From assembly GCF_000002995.4 (NCBI RefSeq), contig NW_025062475.1, forward strand, positions 13,486,687-13,550,686: 64,000 nt of DNA. Direction: 5' to 3'. Made by a program: the position numbers and the translations under genes. The notes under the pieces were generated by a model, which saw only the letters and a list, made by a program, of their open reading frames with translations, had not been told where the DNA came from and searched no databases. Numbering within the stretch: the stretch's first letter is position 1; every line of letters starts with the position of its first letter. This document shows, piece by piece, positions 36,401 to 47,913 of this stretch. This stretch comes from Brugia malayi. Its lineage: Eukaryota; Nematoda; Chromadorea; Rhabditida; Onchocercidae.

Positions 36401-38043
36401 TATTGCGCAATTGTTAAAAGTTATCACACAAATAAAAAAAAAGAACAGAAAACTTATCAGCATTATTAGTCACTTGTTTCCATTAATACTTATATTCTCA
36501 TTTTTAAATTTAATTTTAAATACAATACCAATTTGAGTAAATTTTTGAGCATATCATAATGAATTATAAATTTTGTCAAAATTATTATAAATAGAAATAA
36601 AATTTGCACTTATTTTGATCAATTTTAAAGTGCAAAATAAGTTCATCGCCTTATATTATGTAAACATTAAAAATATATGAAAAAAAAAAAAGTTATATCA
36701 TTTATTATTGTTTGATAATATTTGCTATATTAGTCATATAAAGGCTTTTTTATTTTTACAAAAATTTATCAAAATTATTATTATTATTCTTTTTTTTTTT
36801 TTCATTCTTTTATATATAAAATTAACTTTAATTCCGGTAGCTTTCCTGAAAATAGCAGCAAAGGTTTTTTTATTTTTGCAAAAATTTATCAAAATTATTA
36901 TTTCTTTTTTTTTTTTTCCATTCTTTTATATATAAAATTAACCTTAATTCCGGTAGCTTTCCTGAAAATAGCAACAAAGGTTTTTTTATTTTTGCAATAA
37001 TTTATCAAAATTATTATTATACTTTTTTTCATTTTATATATAAAATTAACCTTAATTCCGGTAGTTCTCCTGAAAATAGCAGCAAAAATTGGTGGATGTT
37101 GGTTATCTTCACCGGTTGCAAATGGTGAATCCAACGGTAGAAATCGTTCACCACCACCCTCAATTGCATATCCGGTAACATTAACATATCGTACCGCTGC
37201 ACAATAATGAAGTGAATTTATAGGATGAAATGCTGTTTCAGTTCTTTTATCACCGTCAATATATTCTAGTAATAAACCATTAGACCAGACTGATAACCTA
37301 AAATATTTATATATTTTTAAAAAAAATTTTTTTTTCCTAATTAAAAACTATCTTTAATAAAGTATTTGATTATTTATAAACTTTTAAAGTATTAAATTCT
37401 AACACTTTAAAATCTAAAATACAATATATTTTAATAATAAACGATTAGATCAGACTGTTAACCTAAAATATTTATATTTAGGAAAAAAAAAAAAAAGAAA
37501 AAGAAAGGAGGAATCGAAAAATTTTTTTTTCCCTAATTAAAAATATCCATTAATAAAAATATTTGTATTTATATTTACAATATTATAATATTCTAATAAT
37601 TCAAAATTTAAAATAATCTTTTTCTTGAATTAAATTATTGAAAAAATCACTTCAACAATTAAAATTTCATTTATTCATTTAACAAATAATGTAGTACCAA
37701 ACAAAAAAAAAAAAAAAAAAAAAAAACCTATAAAATTTTTATTTTCTTTGCTTTTTTTTTTTTTTTGTTGAAAATTAAAAAATCTTAGAAAATCTTTTTT
37801 GACAATTAAAGTACATAATTTGTTAATTGGATGAATAACGATTTTATGAAATATAAATTGACAAATTAAAAAGAGGACAGGGGACACAAACCAGGAATCA
37901 ATTCCTTTTGTATCAATATTACCACCAATGGGATAACGTTCACGTAACGGTTGTTGAATTCCTTGTAGTCCATCTTTGGTTATTGTTGGTACAGCGCTAC
38001 CAATATAAAGCACACGACAACGGCAGAATGGTACCGCCACCAT
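30472..38043 (-). CDS. PTB/PID-domain protein with proline-rich and Thr/Asn-rich tail (family not named)
   Basis: Likely adaptor protein. Exons in transcript order: 38043-37892, 37297-37051, 36210-36032, 35703-35516, 32972-32862, 32621-32427, 32287-31956, 31728-31597, 30792-30472; 618 residues, all phases agree. Residues 1 to about 165 look like a phosphotyrosine-binding fold: CRVLYIGSAVPTITKDGLQ, then IDSWLSVWSNGLLLEYID, HYCAAVRYVNV, RFLPLDSPFA, and a closing helix FICTNAKAANALVRCCFHAY. A charged, helical stretch rich in E, R and Q follows (about 195-250). Then come a proline-rich region with an 8-Pro run and PPR/PP repeats (SH3- or WW-type ligands), a poly-Thr tract from an ACA repeat, and an Asn run before the stop. 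The ATG at 38043 was chosen because upstream sequence in frame is poly-T coding only for Phe/Val. No signal peptide or membrane segment. An additional upstream exon cannot be excluded. I do not recognise a named orthologue. Confidence 0.82.
30640..30693 (-). repeat. Coding ACA/ACX triplet repeat (poly-Thr tract)
   Basis: On the plus strand this is a TGT/TTG-type triplet run with single interruptions. Read on the minus strand in the last exon of the PTB gene it encodes Thr runs of 5 and 9 separated by Ala. Near-pure ACA codons suggest recent triplet slippage. Confidence 0.85.
31499..31523. repeat. AAAT tetranucleotide microsatellite
   Basis: Six AAAT/ATAA units in the last intron of the PTB gene. 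Confidence 0.85.
31801..31825 (-). other. Possible alternative 25-base exon of the PTB gene
   Basis: Flanked on the minus strand by TCTTTTCAG and by GTAAGG, both strong. In the main frame it would stop at once (CAA TGA), so the main transcript is better built by joining 31956 to 31728. Joined to the donor at 32427 it would read AMNEEGWQW and stop at a TAA overlapping its donor. Confidence 0.3.
33411..33439. repeat. CT dinucleotide microsatellite
   Basis: About 14 CT units in the intron between 32972 and 35516. A second CT run is at 34498-34521. Confidence 0.9.
33459..33481 (-). other. Possible alternative last exon of the PTB gene
   Basis: Minus-strand acceptor ATATTTCAG is followed by an in-frame seven-codon end (GRKSDPS, then TAA) when joined to the exon ending at 35516. 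This would make a short isoform of about 260 residues: the PTB domain plus charged helix without the proline-rich tail. Confidence 0.3.
33661..33890. repeat. Tandem repeat, 3 copies of about 70-90 bases
   Basis: Copies start near 33661, 33731 and 33821. Each carries AGCAATGGAGCA-like or AGCAATAGAGCATTTAAA sequence, then a TTAATCGGAATA-type segment and AATGAT. Copies differ by indels, so the array is not recent. It lies in an intron of the PTB gene. Confidence 0.8.
34809..34946. repeat. 72-base tandem duplication (2 copies)
   Basis: Copies begin at 34809 and 34881 with GTTTAYTTAAAACTA, followed in both by TATTTAACTT and AATTTATCAATTATTT. Confidence 0.8.
36741..37084 (-). repeat. Triplicated exon-intron boundary (about 110-120 base units)
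   Basis: Three copies (36741-36859, 36860-36975, 36976-37084). On the minus strand each reads TTTTCAGGA, an ACCGGAATTAA segment, GTTAATTTTATATATAAAA and then an AT-rich tail. The copy at 36976-37084 is the real 3' end and donor of the exon ending at 37051. The other two lie downstream in the intron and still contain a coding-like end (FRKATGIK) and donor. Confidence 0.88.
37257..37580 (-). repeat. Duplicated intron-exon boundary (165-base period, 2 copies)
   Basis: The real copy, from 37257, holds the first 40 or so coding bases of the exon starting at 37297 plus its acceptor. A second copy from 37422 repeats both with about 90% identity. In the second copy, the Trp codon of SVWSNG has become TGA (minus strand), so it cannot serve as coding exon in that frame. 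Confidence 0.85.
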
Positions 38044-38110
38044 AGCAAAAAAAACAAAAACAAAAAAAAAAACAAACAAAAAAAAAAGGTTGGAAAACCT
38101 ATAAAGGTTA
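38044..38110 (-). promoter_or_regulatory. Possible 3' splice site and T-rich leader of the PTB gene
   Basis: On the minus strand CCTTTATAG ends at 38099, followed by a leader of 55 bases made almost only of T up to the ATG at 38043. It may be a spliced-leader acceptor or a 5' UTR intron end. Confidence 0.35.
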
Positions 38111-39579
38111 ATATTTAAATTAAACATTTTAAAAAAAAAAACAAAACCAAACAAATTAACGTTAATTAATCATTTGATAACAGATATGAATTATGATAAA
38201 ATAATTTGTAAAATGTCAATAGCATAAATAAAATTTATTGCTTATATTTTTTAAAGCAAATTTAAAAGTAAACATTAATAATGAATACATGAAGCTATTT
38301 TAATGTTGTCTTTTCTAATAACTAATAAATAACAATATGGTGACCTTTGAACTTTTAGAAAACATTCTCCAAGTATAAATCAGTTTAAATGATTCAATTT
38401 AACAGTTATATGAATACTATCATTTTCTGCAGATATAATTAAATGTGTGCATAATAGTTATAAGTTTATAATAAATTTATAAATGAATAAGCAGGATGAA
38501 TGTGATAATAATTAACAATTGTAATGATTAATATTAGTTAATAAGGATGGTGATAAAATTTAATAACAGTGATAATTAATAATAATATTAAAAATAAAAC
38601 ATAACAAAATTTGTCTTTTAATTTAGAGTATTAATAATAATGATATGTTTGAAAATAGTACAACATAATTATCATCTTCATTCTCGGATATTAATATGTA
38701 TGTGAATGCAATTAATAAGTTCAATTATTAATTCTCGAGGAAAAATTAGAACGAGAAATTTTGAGAAAAGATAAGAGAGAGGAAGAAAAGAGGGTTAGAT
38801 AGTTGGATGAGATGTAAGGAAAATGAAGAAGAGAAGATGGAAAATGATATGATTTTATATAGGTCAAGAACGAATGAATGGAAGTGCTTGAGGAAAAATA
38901 TGATGAGAAAATGTTAATTTGAAAAATATTTTGTATAAAGTAATTATGATTATTCTACTAATATTAATAATACTTATAAATTTGTTTTTCTTTTTTTTTT
39001 TTTTAAATTTTTTTAATTCAAATTCTTTGGCTATATTTTACTATCAGTATGTGAAAATAATTTTTTCTTTTTCTCTTTTATAATAAATGAAAATATTACC
39101 GCTAATATTGCTTAATGATTGTAATATTTGTTAATTAACAAAATTTAAAATTAGCATATTATGTTATTAATTTATGTTAACTCCTTTTTTTTTTCAGCGT
39201 TTAATATTATTTAACGATTTAATATATTGTTTATAAAAGAAAGAATTCTCTGCTTTTTTTTTTTTTTTGTTTTTTTTTTTAAATTCAAAAATATTACAAA
39301 TAAAATTCTGTTATGATATCTTTAATTTTAATGATATTGTAAAATTACTTGCAGCACAAAAAAGCATAAATTTCAAGATTTATCCTAGAAAATTCAATAT
39401 AAACCAATAAAAACATTATTTTATATTTGTTCACTTTGCTAAGAATAATTAATTTAAATGAATTACAATTTAATTAATCTTCTCATAACTATTGTAATAA
39501 TTTTTTTTTGTTTAAATAATAATGCTTCTCTTGGATTACGCTGAAATTTTTGAGATAAATTTTCATTTTATATACTATT

Positions 39580-40090
39580 TAACTGTTTATCTATATTCAA
39601 TATATTATTTATTGCTTAATACTATTTAAAAATTTGTTTATATTTATTATTATTTATCTGTATTCAAGTATATCATTTACTATTTGAAGTGATATTTAAC
39701 TATTATATATTATATTTATATTATTTATCTATATTCAATATGTTATTTATTGTTTAATACTATTTAACAATTTATTTAACAATCAAATTTATTATTATTT
39801 ATCTGTAATCAAGTATATCATTTACTATTTAATGATATTTAACTATTTATCTATATTTATATTATTTACCTATATTCAATATATTATTTACTATTTAATT
39901 ACTATTAAATTATTTATCCATTCGTATATTATCTGCATTCAACATATTATTTACCATTTGATATTATTTAACTATTTATCTATTTGTATATTATTTATCT
40001 GCATTCAATACATTATTTATTATTTGATATTATTTAATTATTTATTTATCTATTTATATACTACATTATTTACCTGTATTGAACATTTAA
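39580..40090. repeat. Degenerate AT-rich minisatellite
   Basis: About eight loose copies of a 60-70 base unit built from TATTTATCTATATT, CAATATATTATTTA and TTTAATA segments. It yields a repetitive Ile/Tyr-rich plus ORF (39832-40104), which is not a gene. Confidence 0.75.
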
Positions 40091-41502
40091 TATTGTCATT
40101 GTAACTAAACTTGCTGTATCAAATAATTTGGAATAATAATGATAATGATAGTGATGATGATGATGATGTTAATAATAGATGATAATGATAATCCCGGTAA
40201 TCTCTCTTAATGATGAATAAATAGTAAATAAATCATTGTGATATCAAAATGATAGTTTGTGGTGGTACTAAAATATCACTATGAAATGAAATGTAAGAAA
40301 GTGGAGAATCAATTAAAGCAATTGATGAGCTGTTTACGGGAAGAAGTTACCATCGATAGTTATTTGAAGGAACATACACATGTCTGTATGTATGTGTATG
40401 TAGGTATGTGTGTGGGTGTGTATGTGTGATGACAGTCACATAACGATCATGCTTCTGTCACCGAGGAAATTAGAAGAACAGGATTTGTATGTAAAATGGC
40501 CTCCAAATTATTTCTTTTCCTAATTCTTCTCAAATGTTTTCAATGTGATTTTTATTTCATTAAAAATTATTAAAAAAAAAAAAAAAAAATGAATTAAATT
40601 TGAAAAAGTCAATGATAACTATTTATATTGATAATTTTTAAAGACTAAAATGTTTTTTTTTTTTTTTTTTCATATTATTTCTAACTTCTGTTATAATCTA
40701 TTTTGTTTATTTGCATTTGTTTATTCATTTTACATTCCTGTTAGTTTTTTGCGAGTTAAATTTTGCAAAAATTTTCACTCATCATTAAATGTCTAAATAA
40801 AAATATGTTTCGTATAACAACACAAACAAGAATGAAATTGAAAAATATTAAAATTAAAATATTATATATTTATATATCATAATTATTGATATTTGAGGTA
40901 AAAAAAAATTTTAATTAATAGCAAATTTGATTGAAAAGAGTAAGAAATGTGAAATAAAATAGCACAAAGAGCACATTCGATTGATATAAATGATGATAAT
41001 AATAATAATAATGATAATAATAAGACCGGTTCTATAGAAAAAAAAAGGAAAAACATTTTTTGGAGCATATTTATACCAAATATTAATAACAAATTAACGA
41101 TAACGTAATTTTAATTGTTGGAATAATTAATGATAATAGTAATAATGGTATTACTGACAGTTTGAATATAATGAAGTAACATGAACTTTCTAACATTGTT
41201 ATCATTATGCTCATTATCAGTAAATATTGTTATTATCATCATTCATGCCATTATTACTAACTGTTATTAATATCATCATTGCTACTATTGTTTATAATTA
41301 ATATTATTGTTATTATTATTATTACCGTTATTACTGTTTTATTATTATTATTATTTTATCATTCCATTATTAATTATCGAAATCATTGTACCAATTTCTT
41401 TTCTTTATTTTTATGGAAATGAATAATGTTTGTTAAAGGTCAGGTCATGGTCAATTCGAGAAAAGGTGAGTGCAAAGGTCACTAAAGCAGGGCTAAAATA
41501 TG

Positions 41503-41520
41503 AACACACACACACACACA
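41503..41520. repeat. CA dinucleotide microsatellite
   Basis: Nine CA units, close to a cluster of AGGTCA half-sites. Confidence 0.85.
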
Positions 41521-43360
41521 TTTCTAACTATTATCCGCCCTTTCTCATTTACCTGCAAATTTGCACCAATTTCTTGTTTGCAAATTTATTATAACAAAAA
41601 AAAGAAAAAAAAAATCAATACAAATTTGCTGGAATGAAAAAATAATTTTCCTTTTTTTTTTTTATAATTTCAAATTTTTTTCCTTTTTTTTTTTCTTTGA
41701 GTTGAAAGTAAAATATGAGTGATTTGATTAACTCATAGCAATGATTTTGAATTACAAATAACAGTTAATAATTGTTATAAAAATGAATTTAGCTATAATT
41801 TGAATAAAAAAAAAAATCAAAATAATTACTGAAATGACGAGTAAACAGAATGTATTTGATAAACTGCTGCTTATCAGTTTCATTATCTCTTTCAAAATTT
41901 AATAATTGAACTAATATAATATTTCATTTCATTCTTACAAATCATTTACAAATTATACAAATTTATCAACTAAAATTGCTGCAAATTATTAATGAAATTA
42001 ATTTACATTCTACTAATTTATATTCCACCAAATTATTGATGAAATTAATTTATAGTCTACTAAATTATTTGTTATCACTTATATTTGCATGATAATAATG
42101 ATAAATGAAATTGTCAACTAGCGCCAAATAATGCCATTCTAGGCAGGAAAAAAAAAAAAAGAAAAAACTGAATGATTTGGCTGAATATAAAGTTATAAAT
42201 CTCTTTGAAGACAATGATGAATGTCTTTGTCACTCTCTGCGGGCAATTTCTACTAAATGACCGTAAAATTTTAATAATACTCTCACATAGTTCCTCAAAT
42301 TAATACCGTATTATGAATTTGATTGAGAGAAAAAAAAAAGAAATCACACCTGAGAAAAGTATTAATAGAAATTCATATTAAAGTATATGAATTATCAAGG
42401 TATAGATATTACTTGTAAAATTTCATACAACATATTTCTTACTCATATTTTTAAACTCTCATATAATAATTTAAATTCGCGACACTCGCAGAAAGAAATA
42501 ATTGGAAATTAATTTTACGAAAAAAAAAAAGATTTTTTTTTTTTCTTATTATTATTACTGATTTTAAATAAAATTTCATTCATTGAGAAAGTAATCAACA
42601 ATAATCACATATTAATTAAAATTATTGGAAAGCAATTATTGAACTGTTAAAATAACAAATTTTTCTTTAAAAAGAAAAAAAAAAAACTTTTTAAATTTCA
42701 ATAACAAATAGGCAAGAAATCGAGATTTCAATGAAAGACAAAAAATGATAAATAATGGATATGTTTATTAGCAATACCAACAGGTTGACAATTTCAGGTG
42801 ACACATAAATATTTGTATATATAATTAAACAAATTCATGCGCATATATTTAAATGAAATAAATACTTAATTGTCATTAATGTCATTAATGGCAATCATTT
42901 TATACGACTGATAGTAACCCACTGGTAGTATTTACACTTTTAAAATTTGTTAAATTCACACAAATATAAATTTATTTATTTATTTTAGTTCATTGTAGAC
43001 AATAACAATAATGAAGCTAACAATTACAGAGAAAATCCTTTAATAAACTGTTTTGAGTTTAATTGAATTTAAAAAAAAAATTAATTGAAGTTAAAAAAAA
43101 AAAAGTGAAAAGTAGAAGTTTTCATTTAAATTTTTAAAATATTTTCCCATTAGAAAATGCATCTAATGCTGTTGACAAGAAAGAAATTGAAAAGAAATGT
43201 TTTATTATATATATCTAAATTCTTTTTTTTTCTCTTCTTTTTCAATAGAAATAGAAAAATGGGACATTTGGAAATAATTTCATTTCATGGATCATTTCAG
43301 TACAGTACAGGTGGATTTAATGAATAATGAAAACATTTATCTATCAAATTTCTACGTCTG

Positions 43361-43428
43361 TGTGTATGTGTGTGTGTGTATGTGTATGTGTATGTATGTG
43401 TATGTGTGTGTTTATGTATGTGTATGTC
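43361..43428. repeat. TG/TATG microsatellite
   Basis: Mixed TGTG, TATG and TGTATG units. It accounts for the Val/Cys-rich plus ORF at 43287-43469. Confidence 0.85.
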
Positions 43429-46400
43429 ATAAGAAAGAATTAGTTTGTATTAAATTTTCAGGATCATAACTTTTAAATGAATTGGTAACAATGTGTAAAA
43501 GTAAAATCAAAAAACATGTTAGGTTACATTCCTGAAAATAACAAATAAAAAAAAAAAAAAAAAAAAAAAAAAAGGGGCGCAAATGATTTAATTAGCACTT
43601 TCAATTATTATTTATAATTTTTCTAATCATTTTAAATTAATTTTCTTTTTTTTTTTTTTTTTTCTTAGAAAATGCTAAGTAAAGCAAATATGTGAATAAT
43701 ATTTTGATGATAATAATGAATAATTTCATTCATATTTTTATATTATCAATTTTCAATTAATGTTTTTTAAAAAAAAAGTGAACAAAACTATAAAAATTTA
43801 TTCAATAAATTTATAAAAATTTGAAGTTGAAAAAAAAAGTTAAAAAAAAAAAAAGATTTATTATTGAATAAGCTCAAAATAATATGTAACGAATCAATGT
43901 AATTAAAATCTTTTTAGCATTTTGATAATTTACTTATGCATTAATAAGTAAGGACATTATCATTTCAATTCAAATATTTTAATTCTAATATTAGGAATTA
44001 ATTGAGTTTCTTTACTACGCTAATTAAATTTAATTTTTGTTAATTAATTTAATCATAATGCAATGAACACATTTATTTTCTTAATATTTCACTCTTTAAT
44101 ATATCTAAGCCAATGTATTTTTATTCATCTTATCTCATTTTTCTTTTATCATTTGATAAGATGATAAGAGATTATAGGTTGATAATAAAATGATAAGAGA
44201 AATAAGAAGAAACGATAACAAAAAAATAGAAAAATAAAAAATAATTATTGGAAAATTTATTTAAGGAGAAAAGAAAATGCAAAAACAAAAATAAAAACAA
44301 AACAATTATTTGTAAAGATTTGATTATTTTCAAATTTGCATCTTTTCAATTTCTTTTCATACACTAATTTATTTGATAAAATATCAAAATTTCCTTACAG
44401 AAATTTAAATTTTCTTTTAACAATAAAAATTCACCAATAAATGATATTAATGTTACATTTATCAAAAGATTATAAAAGTGATTGTTGATAAGATTTCATT
44501 TCTCTTTGTTAAATTTCTTTATGTCCTAAAAAAAAAAAAAAAAAAGTTTTTATGATGGTGAAAATATGATCTTTAAATGTGATCAGATAGTTATCAAAAG
44601 ATTTTCAAAATTTCATCTTATAATTGGTAAAATTATCATCACTAAAACAATTTTCAATAGTGAAAAAAAAAAAAAAAAAAAAACAAAATTCTTAAAAACA
44701 TTATTAAATTATGTAACGTGAAATACGTGAAAAGAAACGTGAAGAAAAATAAAAAAAAAAACATTGCAATTTACTGAAAAATAAAATACACGCATAAATT
44801 TCATTTAAATTAATTGATAAATTCAAATAGAAAATGTTTTTTCCTTAAAAAAAAAATTTATTAGTAGATTATTTCATATAAAAGATAAAATTTTAATTTC
44901 TAATTTAAATAAAATTTGAAAAAAAAAGAACAATAAGATTTACAAGAAGAGAGAGAGAAAAATGTGAAAGAATGGTCTCTTATATAGGTCAGAGAATGAA
45001 AAAAAAACTGACATATATGAAAAAAAAAAGAAAAATTTTTTTTTCAAAAAAAAAAAAGAAAAAACTTTTAAATAAAATTATAATTCTAAAAATTATAGAA
45101 TAATATTTCATAGAATACAAAATTATATTATTTTTATTTGACAGTATTATCAATGGATGATTTTAAGTAGGATTTAGTTCATATTTCTCTCAAAATTCTA
45201 ACATTTCATTTTATCGGTTAATCGGAATGTAAATCCGGCTATAATTATTCGACAATATTATCCGGCTACAGAATATTATACTTTAATATTTCAAATATTT
45301 ATTAAATTTTACAATTATTTACTTGTCTGCAAACGACAACTTTGATATTTTTTTTTGATAAAATCACTTTTTTGTTTTTGGTTTTGTTTTTTAAATTGCT
45401 ATAAAAAATTAATTGAGAAAAGTTTCATTATTTGAATAAGTAATTGTTATTGTGTAAATAATAGATCGAACAAAATTTATTTGAAGATATAAATAAATCT
45501 AAAACATAAATAAATCGATTAACTGATAATTTAAATTTAAAAAAAAAGTTGATAAATCGATTAACTGACAATAATACATGCATTTTTAAATTAAAAAAAA
45601 AAAAAAAAATTAATAAGTTTTTTTTCTTCTTTTTGTAATTAAAATTTTATTTCATTTATTTCAGTATAAAAAAAAAAAAAAAAAATTAAATTTAAACAAA
45701 AAAAAAAAAATAGCAAACAAATTTGTAATAATAATGAATTAATTAATTAGAAATTCTTTTTTAATTTACTTTTAATTAAAATCGTTTATTTTTTCTCCTA
45801 CAAATTTTAAAAATTTTTTCTTTCTTTTTTCAAGCTCACAGTTAAATTTCAATAAAATCTTGAATTTTGATTAATAAGGCTAGTGATTTCTAACAATTTA
45901 TTATTCAAATATTAGATACTAGAATGGAATGCATAGCATACAGATTGCGCCATGCGCTTTTGTTCAGTGTTACTGTTACAGTTCAGCTAATACTGATAAC
46001 CTCTTGTATTAGATAATTCTTTTGAATAACACTTTTTTTTTTCTTTGAATTTTTTTTCATTCAAATTTATGATTTAAAGTTTTTTTTTTTTTTTGAATGT
46101 TAACATCACTTCCTCTCTTTTACTTTTTTTCTCTTTCTTTTGGCAAAAAAAAAAAAAAAAAAATGAAGAAATAATTGATGAAATTTCAATCTTCTGAACA
46201 AAATAACAATTATTCAATCAAATATCATATAATATTGAAAAAAAAAAACAGGCATCACATCATCGTTTTTCAAAATTTTCTTTTTTCAAAAAAGAAAGAA
46301 AAGAAAATTGTAAATCGAGAAAATAAAAATAATCAAATCTCATAACGGAAAAAAAAAAAAAAACAATCATAAAATTTTTGTTTGTTACAATAGAAAAATA

Positions 46401-47659
46401 TTATTTGATTATTGTTCGAATAGTTAGGAAAAAAAAAAAAAAGAAATATTTATTTTTCTTTCTTTTTTTTTTTTTTATGTCATTCTTACCTTCATTTACT
46501 CATTGCAAATAATACTGTCTTTCCTGAGAAATTTGTTTTTTTTTTTCTTTTTTTTTGTAAAGTAAATTGAAAGTTATTCACATTACTGTGTAAAAAGAAA
46601 AAGAAAAAAAAAAAATAAAAAATTGAAAAATGAAAAATGAAGAATGAATCAGGAAGTGTATTCAATTGCTCTTTTTTAATAAAAAAGTTATTCCGTTAGA
46701 ATTCATCGACCTTCTTTCTTTCTTTCTGTTTTTTTTTTTTTTTAATTTTATTTTCAAAAAAAAAAAAAAAAAAAAAAAAAAAAAGCAAATAACTTTCTTA
46801 TGTGAAAATTGAATGAAAGTGAACATTAAATTAATTTTTTTTTTTTAATAAATGAATAAATTGTAATTTAGTGAAAAAATATTAAATAAATGATATGATA
46901 ATAAGATAATTAATGAAGTTTCTGTTTTTCTTAATAAGAAAATGATGATATTTGTGAATTTTTGAAATGAGGTTAATATATTAAAATATTAAATTGCTGC
47001 AAAATTTGCGAGAGAGAGACAATAATTATCGAAAGTTTATTATTTAATTAATTAATTAATTAATTGATTATAAGATCAGGAAATAAAATGAAACCCTGGA
47101 ATCATCATTAAATTTATCATTTATGAACTTTATCAATAATTGCTCTATCGCTTTGAAAAATGAACAAAATTATTTAACTTTTAGGTTGATAACTTCAAAT
47201 TTCATCTTTTCAGACAAAAATCATAAAAATATGGCACTAACATAATTGATTGCTAAAATTGATTGATTTACTGATTGATGCCTGATCTATTGATCGGGAA
47301 TGCTAATCGATATTGTAGAATTTCTATGCTAATATTTGAGTATAAATAATATATCTAATAATAAAAATAAATAAATAATAAAAAATTTATTTAAGGTAAT
47401 TCAATTATTAAATATACGAAGTAATACATAAAAGAAAATTAAAAGAAATATTTGACAAATATATTAAACTTTAAACTTAATTGAGAAGAAAAAAAAGAAA
47501 AGTAATTCAGTTATTCAAAATTTAGAAATTTAGAATAGAGTAAGATGATAATAATAATTTTTAAACTTTACTTTTTTCTTTTTTTTTTTCAAAAATAAAT
47601 TATACCACAACAATAATAAATAACAACGACAACAACAAACAACAACTACACTGAACTAA

Positions 47660-47913
47660 TATCAATGAAATGAATGAATGATAATGTCTGAGAATTTCGG
47701 TCAATAAGTGGAATGTTGGAATGGAGGAGACAATCTTTAAAAGTGGGGTCATAACGGATGGTTATAAGAGGTCATCTGAAGAAGAGAGAAGATGAAAGAG
47801 AAGAATAGAAGATGACAACGAAATGATGGAGAGAGGAGAGGAAGAACCACTTATTTCTCGTATTCATCAGCAGCTATGACTCTTAATTTTGATGACACAT
47901 ACAAAACGATCAG
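47660..47913 (+). other. Candidate orphan 5' exon ending in a consensus donor
   Basis: A purine-rich, less AT-rich stretch (GAAGAAGAGAGAAGATGA-like) ends in CAG|GTAAGA at 47913/47914, the best donor in the region. A short ORF (from the ATG at 47823) stops after 18 codons. It could be an untranslated first exon of the STARD3-type gene joined to the acceptor at 53269, or chance. Confidence 0.25.

Noticed and set aside
38044..38154. N-terminal extension of the PTB protein (Phe/Val-rich, ahead of MVAVPF)
   Set aside because: It is a translation of poly-T leader sequence; the ATG at 38043 right before the PTB core is the better start.
39832..40104. 90-codon Ile/Tyr-rich plus ORF that looks like a membrane protein
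   Set aside because: It is an AT-rich minisatellite read in one frame; the hydrophobicity follows from composition.
43287..43469. 60-codon plus ORF around a TG repeat
   Set aside because: Most codons come from the microsatellite; no support on either side.
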